Assembly (NCBI RefSeq): GCF_008693385.1
Contig: NZ_CP044067.1
Location: 1,552,501-1,616,500 of the forward strand
DNA: 64,000 bases
Source of the DNA: Cupriavidus pauculus
GTDB taxonomy: Bacteria > Pseudomonadota > Gammaproteobacteria > Burkholderiales > Burkholderiaceae
Direction: 5' to 3'
Positions 18,525 through 26,886 of this stretch are shown one piece after another; within the stretch, counting starts at the first letter, position 1, and each line of letters begins with the position of its first letter. The notes under the pieces were generated by a model. It saw only the letters and a program-made list of their open reading frames with translations, searched no databases and was not told where the DNA came from. Position numbers and translations under genes: made by a program.

Positions 18525-19841
18525 ATGCAAGCCAGCGCCCCTGCCCGTCGCGCGCCCCCTTCAGCGAGCGCGCCCCCTCATATCGGAGCGAGCCAGCGCC
18601 GCCGCGCGATCGTTGCCACCGTCATCGGCAACGGCCTCGAATGGTTCGACTTCACCGTGTACAGCTTCTTCGCGGTCATCATCGCCAAGCTGTTCTTTCC
18701 GACCGGCAACGAACTGACGTCGCTGCTGCTTGCCGTGGCCACGTTCGGCGTCGGCTTCTTCATGCGGCCCGTGGGCGGTATCCTGCTCGGCATCTACGCG
18801 GACCGCGTGGGCCGCAAGGCCGCGCTGTCGCTGACCATCCTGCTGATGGCGGCCGGCACCACGCTGATCGGCATTGCGCCGACCTATGACCAGATCGGGC
18901 TGTTCGCGCCCATGCTGATCGTCATCGCGCGCCTCATGCAGGGCTTCTCCGCCGGCGGCGAGATGGGGGGCGCCACCGCGTTCCTCACCGAATACGCGCC
19001 GGAGAACCAGCGTGCCTATTACTCGAGCTGGATCCAGGCGAGCATCGGTGTGGCCGTGCTGCTCGGCGCGGCCGTGGGCACGTTCGTCACCGCGTCGCTG
19101 AGTCCCGAAGCGCTGAACAGCTGGGGCTGGCGCCTGCCGTTCCTCATCGGCATGATCATCGGGCCGGTCGGTTACTACATTCGTCATCACCTCGACGAGA
19201 CGCCGACGTTCCAGGCCGCGACCGACAAGACCGATTCGCCGCTGAAGGAAGTGCTGCGCGATTACCCGCGCCAGACCGCGGCCAGCTTCTCGATGGTGAT
19301 CCTCTGGACCGTCTGCACGTACGTGCTGCTGTTCTACATGCCGACGTATGCCGTCAAGGTCCTGCACGTGCCGCAATCCACGGGCTTCGTCGCGGGCATG
19401 GCCGGTGGCCTCGCGATCATGGTGTTCTCGCCGATCGTCGGCATGATCGCCGACCGTCGCGGCCGCCGCGGCCTGCTGTCGGGTGCCGCCGCGCTGATCT
19501 TCGCGCTGGCGTGGCCGATGTTCGTGTACATCAACCACACGCCGGGCCTCGCGTCGCTGCTGGTATTCCAGATCGTGTTCGGCGTGCTCATCGCCACGTA
19601 CACGGGTCCGATCCTGGCGGCATTCTCGGAACTGTTCCCGGCCAAGGTGCTGTCCACGGGCCTGTCCGTCGCCTATAACCTCGCTGTGACGATCTTCGGC
19701 GGCTTTGCCTCGTTCTTCATCACCTGGCTGATCGCCAGCACCGGCAGCACCATGGCGCCCGCGATCTACGTGATGATTGCCGCGGCCATCAGCTTCTGCG
19801 GCACGCGCCTCGTGCGCGAACCCGCTTATCTGCGCAAGTGA
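18525..19841 (+). CDS. MHS-family MFS transporter (metabolite:H+ symporter)
   Basis: 438 residues with 12 predicted membrane helices. The MHS signatures are clear: GNGLEWFDFTVYSFFA near the first helix, the loop 2-3 motif YADRVGRKAALS, LMQGFSAGGEMGGATAFLTEYAP, and RLPFLIG after helix 6. MHS members carry citrate, dicarboxylates, shikimate, betaine or aromatic acids. The start ATG follows CGGAGAGAGAAAC. It is divergent from acnA and its stop overlaps the amidohydrolase reading frame, so transporter and hydrolase are one operon and probably share a substrate. Confidence 0.92.
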   Translation: MQASAPARRAPPSASAPPHIGASQRRRAIVATVIGNGLEWFDFTVYSFFAVIIAKLFFPTGNELTSLLLAVATFGVGFFMRPVGGILLGIYADRVGRKAALSLTILLMAAGTTLIGIAPTYDQIGLFAPMLIVIARLMQGFSAGGEMGGATAFLTEYAPENQRAYYSSWIQASIGVAVLLGAAVGTFVTASLSPEALNSWGWRLPFLIGMIIGPVGYYIRHHLDETPTFQAATDKTDSPLKEVLRDYPRQTAASFSMVILWTVCTYVLLFYMPTYAVKVLHVPQSTGFVAGMAGGLAIMVFSPIVGMIADRRGRRGLLSGAAALIFALAWPMFVYINHTPGLASLLVFQIVFGVLIATYTGPILAAFSELFPAKVLSTGLSVAYNLAVTIFGGFASFFITWLIASTGSTMAPAIYVMIAAAISFCGTRLVREPAYLRK

Positions 19842-19843
19842 AT

Positions 19844-21070
19844 ATGACTCAAGTGCTTCTGAAGGGCGGCAACGTCCTCGACCCGGTCCGCGGCAACCTG
19901 CGGAACCGCCACGATGTCCTGATCGACGGCGAACGTATCGTCGAAGTCTCGGGCACGCCGATCCATGCGCCCAATGCAAAGGCGATCGACGTGACCGGCA
20001 AGACCGTGATGCCGGGCCTCATCGACCTGCACGTACACGTGCTGGCATCGCTGGCCAACCTCGGCATCAACGCCGTGCAGCCTAACGTGCTGGTGGCCTT
20101 CCGCGCGATGCCGATCATGCGTGGCATGCTCGAGCGCGGCTTCACGACCGTGCGCGATGCCGGCGGCGCGGACTGGGGCCTCTCCCAGGCCGTGGCCACT
20201 GGCCTCGTGCCGGGTCCGCGCATCTTCCCGTCGGGCAAGGCGCTGTCGCAGACCGGCGGCCACGGCGACTTCCGTCCGCGCAGCGACGTGCTCGAGCCTT
20301 GCTCGTGCGCGTTCCGCGCGGGCGCCATCGCGCGCGTCGCCGATGGCGTGGATGCGGTGCGCCTGGCGGTGCGCGAGGAAATCCAGAAAGGCGCCACGCA
20401 GATCAAGATCATGGCCTCCGGCGGCGTGGCGTCGCCGACCGATCCCATCGGCAACACGCAATACAGCGAGGACGAGATCCGCGCGATCGTGGCCGAGGCG
20501 GAAGCCGCGCAGACGTACGTGATGGCGCATGCGTACACGGGCCGCGCCATCACGCGCGCGGTACGCTGCGGCGCACGGACGATCGAACACGGTAACCTCG
20601 TCGATATGTCCGCCGCGCGCGTCATGCGCGAGCATGGCGCATTCGTGGTGCCGACGCTGATCACCTATGACGCGCTCGCGCGCGACGGTGCCCGCCTGGG
20701 CCTGCCCGCGGACTCGGTGGCCAAGATCGAGACCGTCCGGGAAGCGGGCCGCGCCTCGCTTGCGATCTACGCGGAAGCGGGCGTGCCGATGGGCTTCGGC
20801 TCCGACCTCCTGGGCGAGATGCATCAGTACCAGTCCGAGGAATTCCTGATCCGCGCGGAGCTGCTCGGCAACGCGGAAGCGGTGCGCTCCGCGACCTCCA
20901 TCGCGGCCGATATCCTGCAGCGCGAGGGCGAACTCGGCACGATCGCGGCCGGTGCGCTGGCCGACGTGCTCGTGGTCGATGGCGATCCGCTCAAGGACAT
21001 CCGCGTGCTGGCGGGACCCGAAGCGCGTATCGAGATGGTGATGCAAGCCGGCCGAATCCATCGCGGCTGA
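19844..21070 (+). CDS. Metal-dependent amidohydrolase (imidazolonepropionase/Xaa-Pro dipeptidase-like)
   Basis: 408 residues in the amidohydrolase TIM-barrel superfamily. Metal-site residues are visible: His63/His65 in LIDLHVHVL, the lysine in QIKIMASGG, histidines in VMAHAYTG and RTIEHGNL, and the aspartate in FGSDLLGEMH. The hydrolytic substrate would be a cyclic amide, imidazolone or N-acyl compound. The ATG at 19844 is preferred; a GTG at 19838 overlaps the transporter stop (GTGA) and would add two residues. Pairing with the MHS symporter suggests uptake followed by ring or amide opening. Confidence 0.9.
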   Translation: MTQVLLKGGNVLDPVRGNLRNRHDVLIDGERIVEVSGTPIHAPNAKAIDVTGKTVMPGLIDLHVHVLASLANLGINAVQPNVLVAFRAMPIMRGMLERGFTTVRDAGGADWGLSQAVATGLVPGPRIFPSGKALSQTGGHGDFRPRSDVLEPCSCAFRAGAIARVADGVDAVRLAVREEIQKGATQIKIMASGGVASPTDPIGNTQYSEDEIRAIVAEAEAAQTYVMAHAYTGRAITRAVRCGARTIEHGNLVDMSAARVMREHGAFVVPTLITYDALARDGARLGLPADSVAKIETVREAGRASLAIYAEAGVPMGFGSDLLGEMHQYQSEEFLIRAELLGNAEAVRSATSIAADILQREGELGTIAAGALADVLVVDGDPLKDIRVLAGPEARIEMVMQAGRIHRG

Positions 21071-21190
21071 CCCGGGAGCGGGGTGCACGGCCCATGGCAT
21101 GGGCCTTGCGAGATGGCGAGTCTTGCCGGAGGGGGCGCCGTGGTTGCGTTTACCATTGATGCCACCCCGCTTCACGACACGCCATTCCCC

Positions 21191-22093
21191 ATGCGAATTT
21201 CCCCGCTACCGCCGCTGCCCTGCCTGGTCGCCTTCGAATCGGCGATGCGGCACGGCAGCTTCACCCGCGCAGCAGCCGAGCTGCACCTGACGCAGAGTGC
21301 AATCAGCCGGCAGGTCGCCCAACTCGAGCGCTTTCTCGGGAAGAAGCTGTTCATTCGCGAGACGCGCGCGCTGCGCCTGACCGTCAGCGGTCAGCAGTAC
21401 GCCGAGCAGGTGCAACGCCTGCTCGTGGACTGCGCGGAAGCGACCGAGGATGTGATGAAGCGCAAGGGGCAGGTCGAGCTCACGGTCGCGTGCTCCTCCG
21501 GCGTGGCCGTGTTGTGGCTCACGCCGCGTCTCGCGGCCTTCCGCTCCCGTCATCCCGATTTCCGCATCCGCCTCGTCGTCAACGACAGCCTGGCCTCGCT
21601 CGCCGGCACCGACTTCGATATCGGCCTCTATTACCTGCGCGAAGGCGCGCCGAGCGGCGTGGCCTCGCGCAGGCTCTATGACGAGGAAGTCTTTCCGGTC
21701 TGCGCGCCGCATTACCTGAACGGCCGCACGCTGTCGGTCGCCGACCTGCCGAACGAATCGCTGCTGGTGCTGGAAGACGCCCAGCGGCAGTGGATGTCGT
21801 GGCCCGCGTGGTTTGCGCGCAATGGCCTGCGCGAAACCCGGTTCGAGCGCGAGGTCGTCGTCAATACCTATCCCGTGCTCGTGCAGATGGCGATCGAAGG
21901 GCAGGGCATCGTGCTCGGCTGGCGCCATATGATCGACCGCTGCATCGAAGCGGGCCTGCTCGTGCGCGCCTGCGAGGCGAGCGCATCGCTGGGGGGCGGC
22001 TACTACGCGGTGTGGCCGCGGGACCGCGCGGAACCGGTGGCCGCCCGTACCTTCCGCCAGTGGCTCGTCGAGGAGTCCGGCGCGGACGCATGA
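21191..22093 (+). CDS. LysR-family regulator (GcvA-like)
   Basis: 300 residues. The N-terminal ISPLPPLPCLVAFESAMRHGSFTRAAAELHLTQSAIS block is typical of GcvA-type LysR proteins, followed by an effector domain containing YLREG and LADL/LED segments. I start at 21191 (MRISPLPP), because the 36 upstream residues of the longer frame do not look like the family. It lies 120 bp downstream of the amidohydrolase on the same strand, so it may control the MHS/amidohydrolase operon, or the OpgC gene that follows. No strong ribosome-binding site is visible. Confidence 0.88.
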   Translation: MRISPLPPLPCLVAFESAMRHGSFTRAAAELHLTQSAISRQVAQLERFLGKKLFIRETRALRLTVSGQQYAEQVQRLLVDCAEATEDVMKRKGQVELTVACSSGVAVLWLTPRLAAFRSRHPDFRIRLVVNDSLASLAGTDFDIGLYYLREGAPSGVASRRLYDEEVFPVCAPHYLNGRTLSVADLPNESLLVLEDAQRQWMSWPAWFARNGLRETRFEREVVVNTYPVLVQMAIEGQGIVLGWRHMIDRCIEAGLLVRACEASASLGGGYYAVWPRDRAEPVAARTFRQWLVEESGADA

Positions 22094-22147
22094 GCGAGTC
22101 GGTGCGCACACATGACTGGCAGGCAACGGAACCGGGGGCGGGCGCGA

Positions 22148-22166
22148 CGTTACGTAACACGTAACG
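22148..22166. repeat. Perfect inverted repeat, operator-like
   Basis: CGTTACGT-AAC-ACGTAACG, 8-bp arms with a 3-bp spacer; it also contains the 10-bp palindrome GTTACGTAAC. Such symmetry is typical of a dimeric regulator site. No T-tract follows, so it is not a terminator. Confidence 0.6.
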
Positions 22167-22340
22167 CCATCCGAGGGTCCGACGCACCGCACCGCCCGGC
22201 CCTCCAGTCAGCACAAGTCATTGATCCGGAAGGTTTTTCGTCCTCGCGCCATGCCGTTCGCCATCAGGTGACGTGGCTGGCACGTCCATTGCAAAAATAG
22301 GACGTCTGGGCCGACAGGCCCGTGGCAAGGCAGCACTACA

Positions 22341-22376
22341 ACCCCAGGCCCGTCCCGCACTGCCTGGGGTTTTTTT
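22341..22376 (+). terminator. Rho-independent terminator
   Basis: Stem ACCCCAGGC (22341-22349) pairs with GCCTGGGGT (22362-22370) over a 12-base loop, followed by a run of seven T's. Nine pairs plus a T-tract is a strong rightward terminator, located upstream of the OpgC-like gene. Confidence 0.85.
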
Positions 22377-22472
22377 CGGGCCGGTCGGCGGTTGCGTAGC
22401 GACGACAACATACTCGGAACCCGATCCCCATGTGCGGGTCGAACGGCAACGTTCGTTCTGCCGGTCCATGCC

Positions 22473-23615
22473 ATGCCTCCCGCAACTCATCGCCATGTCG
22501 AGATCGACTTCATCCGTGGCCTGGCGCTGCTGTTCATCGTCGTAGACCACGTCGACGGCAGCGTGCTCGGCCAATATACGCTGCGCAATTTCGCGGCCTG
22601 CGATGCGGCCGAGGCGTTCGTCTTCCTGTCCGGTTACTCGGCCGCCGCGGCGTTTCAGGCCATTGCGGACCGCAAGGATCCGCGCACCGCCCAGCGGCGC
22701 TTTCTGCGGCGGGGATGGGAGATCTATCGCGCGTTCATCGTCACCGCGCTGCTGATGCTCGCGTGCGGCCTGATCCTGACGCGGCTTGCGGTGCCGCCGC
22801 CCGCGCTCGATGCAACCGAGATCGCCGCGTTTCTCGCCAGTCCGTTCTCCACGCTGATCGAAGTGGCCACGCTCGCGCGGCAGCCGTACGTCGCCGATAT
22901 CCTGCCGATGTACATGCTGTTCATGCTCGCGGTGCCCGCGTCGATCGGGTTCGCCAGACGATCGCCGTATGGCTTCCTCGTGATCAGCATCGTGTTGTGG
23001 GCGATGGCGCCGTGGCTGGGCAAGGCGTTGCCGAGCACCGCCGAATACGGATGGACGTTCAACCCCTTTGCCTGGCAACTGCTGTTCGCGCTCGGCCTGC
23101 TCGCGCGTCTGCGGCCCGATGCCGTGCTGCCCGACAGCGCGGGCAAGCGCCGCATGATCACGTGGCTGGCCATCGCGATGACGCTGTTCGGCATCGTCGT
23201 GTCGTACCTCTGGATGCGGCCCGAACTCTTCGAGGCGATCGCGCCCGAGTGGCTGCGTCAGGAGCTCGCGTTCGGCGAGAAGAAGTCCTCGCTCGCGGCC
23301 ATCCGTCTCGCAAGCTTTCTCGGCGTGGCCTGGCTCGTCTACGTACTGGGTGCGCGCGGCTGGTTCCATCAGCTGGCGCTGACGCTGCGCCCCGTGGCGC
23401 AGATCGGCAAGCGCAGCCTGTTCTGCTTCGTGGTGGGTTCGGTCATCTCGATCGGTATCGAAGGAATGACCTACTCGCTCGGCGGCGGCTTTCCCGCGAA
23501 ATCCGTCGCGCTGTTCGGCGATATCTGCGCGGTGGCGCTGCTGTTATGCGCGGGCGTGGTGTGGGATCGGGTCGTGACGAAGCGGCGCGCGCAACTGGTG
23601 TCCGTTGTCCGTTAG
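22473..23615 (+). CDS. OpgC-domain integral membrane protein
   Basis: 380 residues, about ten hydrophobic helices. It matches the OpgC family (succinyl-type acyl modification of osmoregulated periplasmic glucans). The opening HVEIDFIRGLALLFIVVDHV is the acyltransferase-3/OpgC-type helix 1, and FVFLSGYSAAAAF follows. Many OpgC-domain proteins in Burkholderiales have no proven substrate. I start at 22473 (MPPATHRH); no ribosome-binding site is evident and no better in-frame ATG exists. The gene is downstream of the orphan terminator and converges on the 2-hydroxyacid dehydrogenase. Confidence 0.85.
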   Translation: MPPATHRHVEIDFIRGLALLFIVVDHVDGSVLGQYTLRNFAACDAAEAFVFLSGYSAAAAFQAIADRKDPRTAQRRFLRRGWEIYRAFIVTALLMLACGLILTRLAVPPPALDATEIAAFLASPFSTLIEVATLARQPYVADILPMYMLFMLAVPASIGFARRSPYGFLVISIVLWAMAPWLGKALPSTAEYGWTFNPFAWQLLFALGLLARLRPDAVLPDSAGKRRMITWLAIAMTLFGIVVSYLWMRPELFEAIAPEWLRQELAFGEKKSSLAAIRLASFLGVAWLVYVLGARGWFHQLALTLRPVAQIGKRSLFCFVVGSVISIGIEGMTYSLGGGFPAKSVALFGDICAVALLLCAGVVWDRVVTKRRAQLVSVVR

Positions 23616-23655
23616 GTGGACGACGATTCTCGGCGCTGCGGCGCCGCCCCGGCGT

Positions 23656-24606
23656 TCAGTAACCGCGCGCGGCCTCGTACAGGTCGGGAACCGGTTCGCC
23701 GGCTTCGGCGAGCCGGATCAGCGCGGCCGCACGGTGCGCGCGATCGGTGCGCGAGGGCGTGGACGCGCAGTGCGGCGTCACGATGACGCGCGGGTGATCC
23801 CATAGCGGCGAATCCTTCGGCAACGGCTCGGCGTCGAACACATCGAGCATCGCCGTGGACACGTGCCCCGCATCGAGCAGCGCGAGCAGGTCCGCGGTCA
23901 CCACATGCGCGGCGCGGCCGACGTTGAGCAGGCTCGCTCCGCGCGGGAGCATCGACAGCCGCGCCCGATCGAGCAGCCCCACCGTGTCCGGCGTCTGCGG
24001 CAGCAGATTGACGAGGATGTCGCAGCCCGCCAGAAAGGCCGGCAGCGCCGTCATGCCGTGCGAGGTCGCGACGCCCTCGATCGTCTTCGCCGAGCGCGAC
24101 CAGCCCGACGTCTGGAAACCGAGCGTCGCCAGATAGCGTGCCGCGTGGAGACCCAGCGCGCCAAGCCCCAGCACGCCGACACGCGTGCGGCGCGCGAGCG
24201 GCATCTCTGGCGGAATGCGCCAGTGCCGCTCGGTCTGCTGGCGGGCGATCGTCCGCATGTCGCGCATCAGCATCAGCGCGGCCATGCCGACGAACTCGGC
24301 CATGCCCTCGCGCGTCTCCGGCAGGATCATGCGCGCGAGCGGTACGTGGCGCGGATAGTCGGCATCGGCGAGCACATGGTCCACGCCCGCGCCCGTGCTG
24401 ATCACGAGGCGCAGGTTCGGAAACGTCGCCAGCACGCCCGCGTCGGGCTCCCATACCAGCGCGTGCGTCACCGCCGCCGGATCGACGCCGGGCTCGCCCC
24501 ACATGCGGACCTCGGCTTCCGGCAACGCCGCCGCGAACGCGGCGCGCCACTCGGGCATCGCCGCCGCGCCACCGGACTTGACCACTACGAGCAGGCGTTC
24601 AGGCAT
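23656..24606 (-). CDS. D-2-hydroxyacid dehydrogenase (GhrA-like glyoxylate/hydroxypyruvate reductase)
   Basis: 316 residues. The NAD(P)-binding motif GLGALG, the LVNLLPQTPDT segment with following catalytic arginine region, and the C-terminal histidine in VTPHCASTPSRTDRAH mark the GhrA branch. It reduces glyoxylate, hydroxypyruvate or another 2-oxo acid with NAD(P)H. It is the last gene of the eight-gene ABC/oxidase operon, 6 bp after the binding-protein gene. It would remove the 2-oxo acid released by the oxidase upstream; that coupling is inference. Confidence 0.88.
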   Translation of the reverse strand: MPERLLVVVKSGGAAAMPEWRAAFAAALPEAEVRMWGEPGVDPAAVTHALVWEPDAGVLATFPNLRLVISTGAGVDHVLADADYPRHVPLARMILPETREGMAEFVGMAALMLMRDMRTIARQQTERHWRIPPEMPLARRTRVGVLGLGALGLHAARYLATLGFQTSGWSRSAKTIEGVATSHGMTALPAFLAGCDILVNLLPQTPDTVGLLDRARLSMLPRGASLLNVGRAAHVVTADLLALLDAGHVSTAMLDVFDAEPLPKDSPLWDHPRVIVTPHCASTPSRTDRAHRAAALIRLAEAGEPVPDLYEAARGY

Positions 24607-24612
24607 CGCGAA

Positions 24613-25656
24613 TCAGCGCTCCACCTGACGGTTCCACTGGCGATCCCAGTTCGACCGGTTCTGGTTGATCTGCGTCCAGTCCACGGTGACCGCGGTCTTC
24701 AGGTATTCCTTCATCGTCGCGAGTTCCTGCCCCGCCTTGCCGGACGCGGTCACGTCGGTGTTGGTCGGGTTGTACGAACCGCCTTCGAGCGCGGCCTTCT
24801 GCGCATCCACGCTGAGCAGGTACGCAGCGAGCTTCTGCGACAGATCCTGCTCGGTATTGTTGGCGATGACGCATTGCGCGACCATCAGCACCACGGCGCC
24901 TTCCTTCGGCGGCGCATACGCGACGGGCAGCCCGCGCGACTGGAAGATGGTGGTCATGCTCGGCGTGAACGGGAACACGGCGGCCTCGCCCGACTGCACC
25001 ATCTCCGAGAGCTTCGCGGAGTTCGACACGTACTCGAGCACGTTCGGCCCCACCGTCGTCGGCCACGCCTTGAAGCCCGGCTCCACGTTGGCCTCGTTGC
25101 CACCGCGAATGCGGTTGAGCATCAGGAACCCGTGCAGGCCGAACGTCGACGACGGCAGCGACTGGAACACGACCTTGCCCTTGTACTTCGGGTCACCGAG
25201 GTCCTGCCAGCTCGTCGGCGGCGCCCAGCCCTTTTCCTTGAAGATCTTGGTGTTGTAGCCGATGCCGGTCATGCTCATCGTCACGCCCGTGGCCATGTCG
25301 TTCTCGATATGCGCCTGCGGATAGAGCTTCTTGCTGTTGGCGGAAGCCGGCTGCTTCTCGCACAGGCCCATGCGGATGGCGCGGTACATCAGGCCGTCGT
25401 CGAGGAACATCAGGTGCAGCTGCGGCTTGGCGCGCGCGGCAAGCGCCTTGGCCAGGATATCGGACGAAGTGCCGGGCACGACGACGATCTTCACGTCGTT
25501 CGCGCGCTCGAAGGCCTTGAACACGTGCTCCGAGTAGGTCTTCTCCATCGCGCCGCCGTTCATGCCCACATACAGCGTGCGCGTGGCGGCCTGTGCACCG
25601 GCCATGCCGCAACACAGGGCGGCGATCGCGCCCAAACCGGTGAGGAAGTGTTTCAT
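24613..25656 (-). CDS. ABC transporter periplasmic binding protein (PotD/Fbp-type)
   Basis: 347 residues with a signal peptide (MKHFLTGLGAIAALCCGMAG, cleavage near AQA-ATR). The lobe motifs TLYVGMNGGAMEK and GYNTKIFKEKGWAPPTSWQDL are typical of the spermidine/putrescine-type binding proteins that also serve opines, aminophosphonates and other cationic small molecules. A strong ribosome-binding site (AAAGGAGCTC) precedes the start. Unusually the gene lies after the oxidase genes rather than beside the permeases, but no long gap or terminator separates them. Confidence 0.9.
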   Translation of the reverse strand: MKHFLTGLGAIAALCCGMAGAQAATRTLYVGMNGGAMEKTYSEHVFKAFERANDVKIVVVPGTSSDILAKALAARAKPQLHLMFLDDGLMYRAIRMGLCEKQPASANSKKLYPQAHIENDMATGVTMSMTGIGYNTKIFKEKGWAPPTSWQDLGDPKYKGKVVFQSLPSSTFGLHGFLMLNRIRGGNEANVEPGFKAWPTTVGPNVLEYVSNSAKLSEMVQSGEAAVFPFTPSMTTIFQSRGLPVAYAPPKEGAVVLMVAQCVIANNTEQDLSQKLAAYLLSVDAQKAALEGGSYNPTNTDVTASGKAGQELATMKEYLKTAVTVDWTQINQNRSNWDRQWNRQVER

Positions 25657-25668
25657 CAGTGAGCTCCT

Positions 25669-26886
25669 TTAAGTCGTGGTCGCCTTGGCGGCGTGGTGAT
25701 GTTGTTGTGCTTGATGCGGTGTGACCGGTGCGAAGCGGCGCAGGTCGAAGGTCTCGATCGGTGTCGGCGTATGGCCATCGACGACGAGTTCCGCCAGGAC
25801 CTCGCCGGCCGCGGGGCCGATCTCGAAGCCCGCCCCCGAGAAGCCGAACCCATGGAACAGCCCCGGCGTACCCGGGCTCGCGCAAAGCACGGGCTGCCGG
25901 TCGGGCAGGTAACCCTCGATGCCGCTCCATGTGCGAATGATCTGTGCATGATCGAGCCGCGGCACCAGCGCGGCAAGGCTGCGCATCTGGCGGAACAGCG
26001 CGGCGGTCGTCGACCGGATCGCATCGACACCCGCTTCGTCCGGCTCCACGCGACCGCCGCCGAACACGACGTTGCCGCGTGCGACCTGCCGGCAATAGAT
26101 GTCCCCGCCCTCGATGCCGAGGCTCAGCGGCAGAAAATAGGGCATCGGTTCCGTCACCGCCATCGCGGGATGTCCCTGCGTAAGCGGCACGACGTCGCCG
26201 AAGCGCGCGGCCAGCGGCGCGGCCCATGCGCCCGCGCAGTTGAGCAGGTAGGCGGCATGCACGGTCAGGCCCGATGCGGTTCGCGCATGGAAGCCCGCCG
26301 TCGTGCGGCCGGCATCGACCCCGACATCGATCCCAACATCGATAACCTCTTCGCGCTCACGGATCACCGCACCCGCCGCGCGCGCCGCGCGGGCGAACGC
26401 CGGCGCCACGAGTCGCGGATTGGCCTGTCCGTCCTCGGGGCTCAGCGAGGCGCCGGCCAGCCCTTCGCCGACCCACGGAAAGCGTCGTCGCAGCTGTGCG
26501 CCGCCGATGAGTTCGAGGTCGAGACCATAGGCCGCGGCACCATCGCGATACCGTTCCAGCTTGCCGAAGTCCTCGGCGGTGCGCGCGAACTTCAGATGGC
26601 CGCTGCGCACGTACTCGCCATCGGTCCCGAGCAATGCCGGCAGATCCTGCCAGATGCGATGCGCGCGCTGCGCGAGCGGCAGCTGCCCGAACGCACGGCC
26701 CTGGCGCCGCACGCCACCGAAATTGATGCCGCTCGACCGCGCGCCGCACAGATCGCGCTCGAGCAGGACCACGGACATGCCGCGCCGCCGCAGCGCAATG
26801 GCCGCGGAGGTTCCGACGATGCCGCCGCCGATGATCAGCACATCGGTCTTCAGCACATCGGCATTCGACAGACTGCGCTCAGCCAT
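25669..26886 (-). CDS. FAD-dependent amine/imino-acid oxidase subunit (DAO family; OoxB/LhpB-like)
   Basis: 405 residues of the D-amino-acid-oxidase/GlpD superfamily. The dinucleotide motif G-G-G-I-V-G is at residues 20-25, with GVRRQGRAF, EGYLPDRQPV and the C-terminal FHGFGFSGAGFEIGP flavin segment. By analogy with opine oxidase OoxB and hydroxyproline dehydrogenase LhpB it should be the catalytic beta subunit, oxidising the C-N bond of a secondary amino acid. The ATG at 26886 has GGCGGAGG just upstream and lies inside the 3' end of the previous gene (8-bp overlap). It forms a heterotrimer candidate with the next two genes upstream. Confidence 0.88.
   Translation of the reverse strand: MAERSLSNADVLKTDVLIIGGGIVGTSAAIALRRRGMSVVLLERDLCGARSSGINFGGVRRQGRAFGQLPLAQRAHRIWQDLPALLGTDGEYVRSGHLKFARTAEDFGKLERYRDGAAAYGLDLELIGGAQLRRRFPWVGEGLAGASLSPEDGQANPRLVAPAFARAARAAGAVIREREEVIDVGIDVGVDAGRTTAGFHARTASGLTVHAAYLLNCAGAWAAPLAARFGDVVPLTQGHPAMAVTEPMPYFLPLSLGIEGGDIYCRQVARGNVVFGGGRVEPDEAGVDAIRSTTAALFRQMRSLAALVPRLDHAQIIRTWSGIEGYLPDRQPVLCASPGTPGLFHGFGFSGAGFEIGPAAGEVLAELVVDGHTPTPIETFDLRRFAPVTPHQAQQHHHAAKATTT

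Larger units (their letters stand above)
22094..22472. promoter_or_regulatory. 379-bp gap with inverted repeat and orphan terminator (possible small RNA or leader)
   Basis: No convincing protein gene. In order it holds a perfect 8+3+8 inverted repeat at 22148-22166, a run with TTGATC (22220) and CAAAAATAG (22291) that could be promoter elements, and a rho-independent terminator at 22341-22376. The terminator is about 250 bp after the LysR stop and 97 bp before the OpgC start. Either a small RNA ends there or the OpgC message has an attenuated leader. Confidence 0.4.

Noticed and set aside
22208..22474. 88-residue leftward open frame over the OpgC leader
   Set aside because: No ribosome-binding site and it reads straight through the terminator hairpin; composition is not protein-like.
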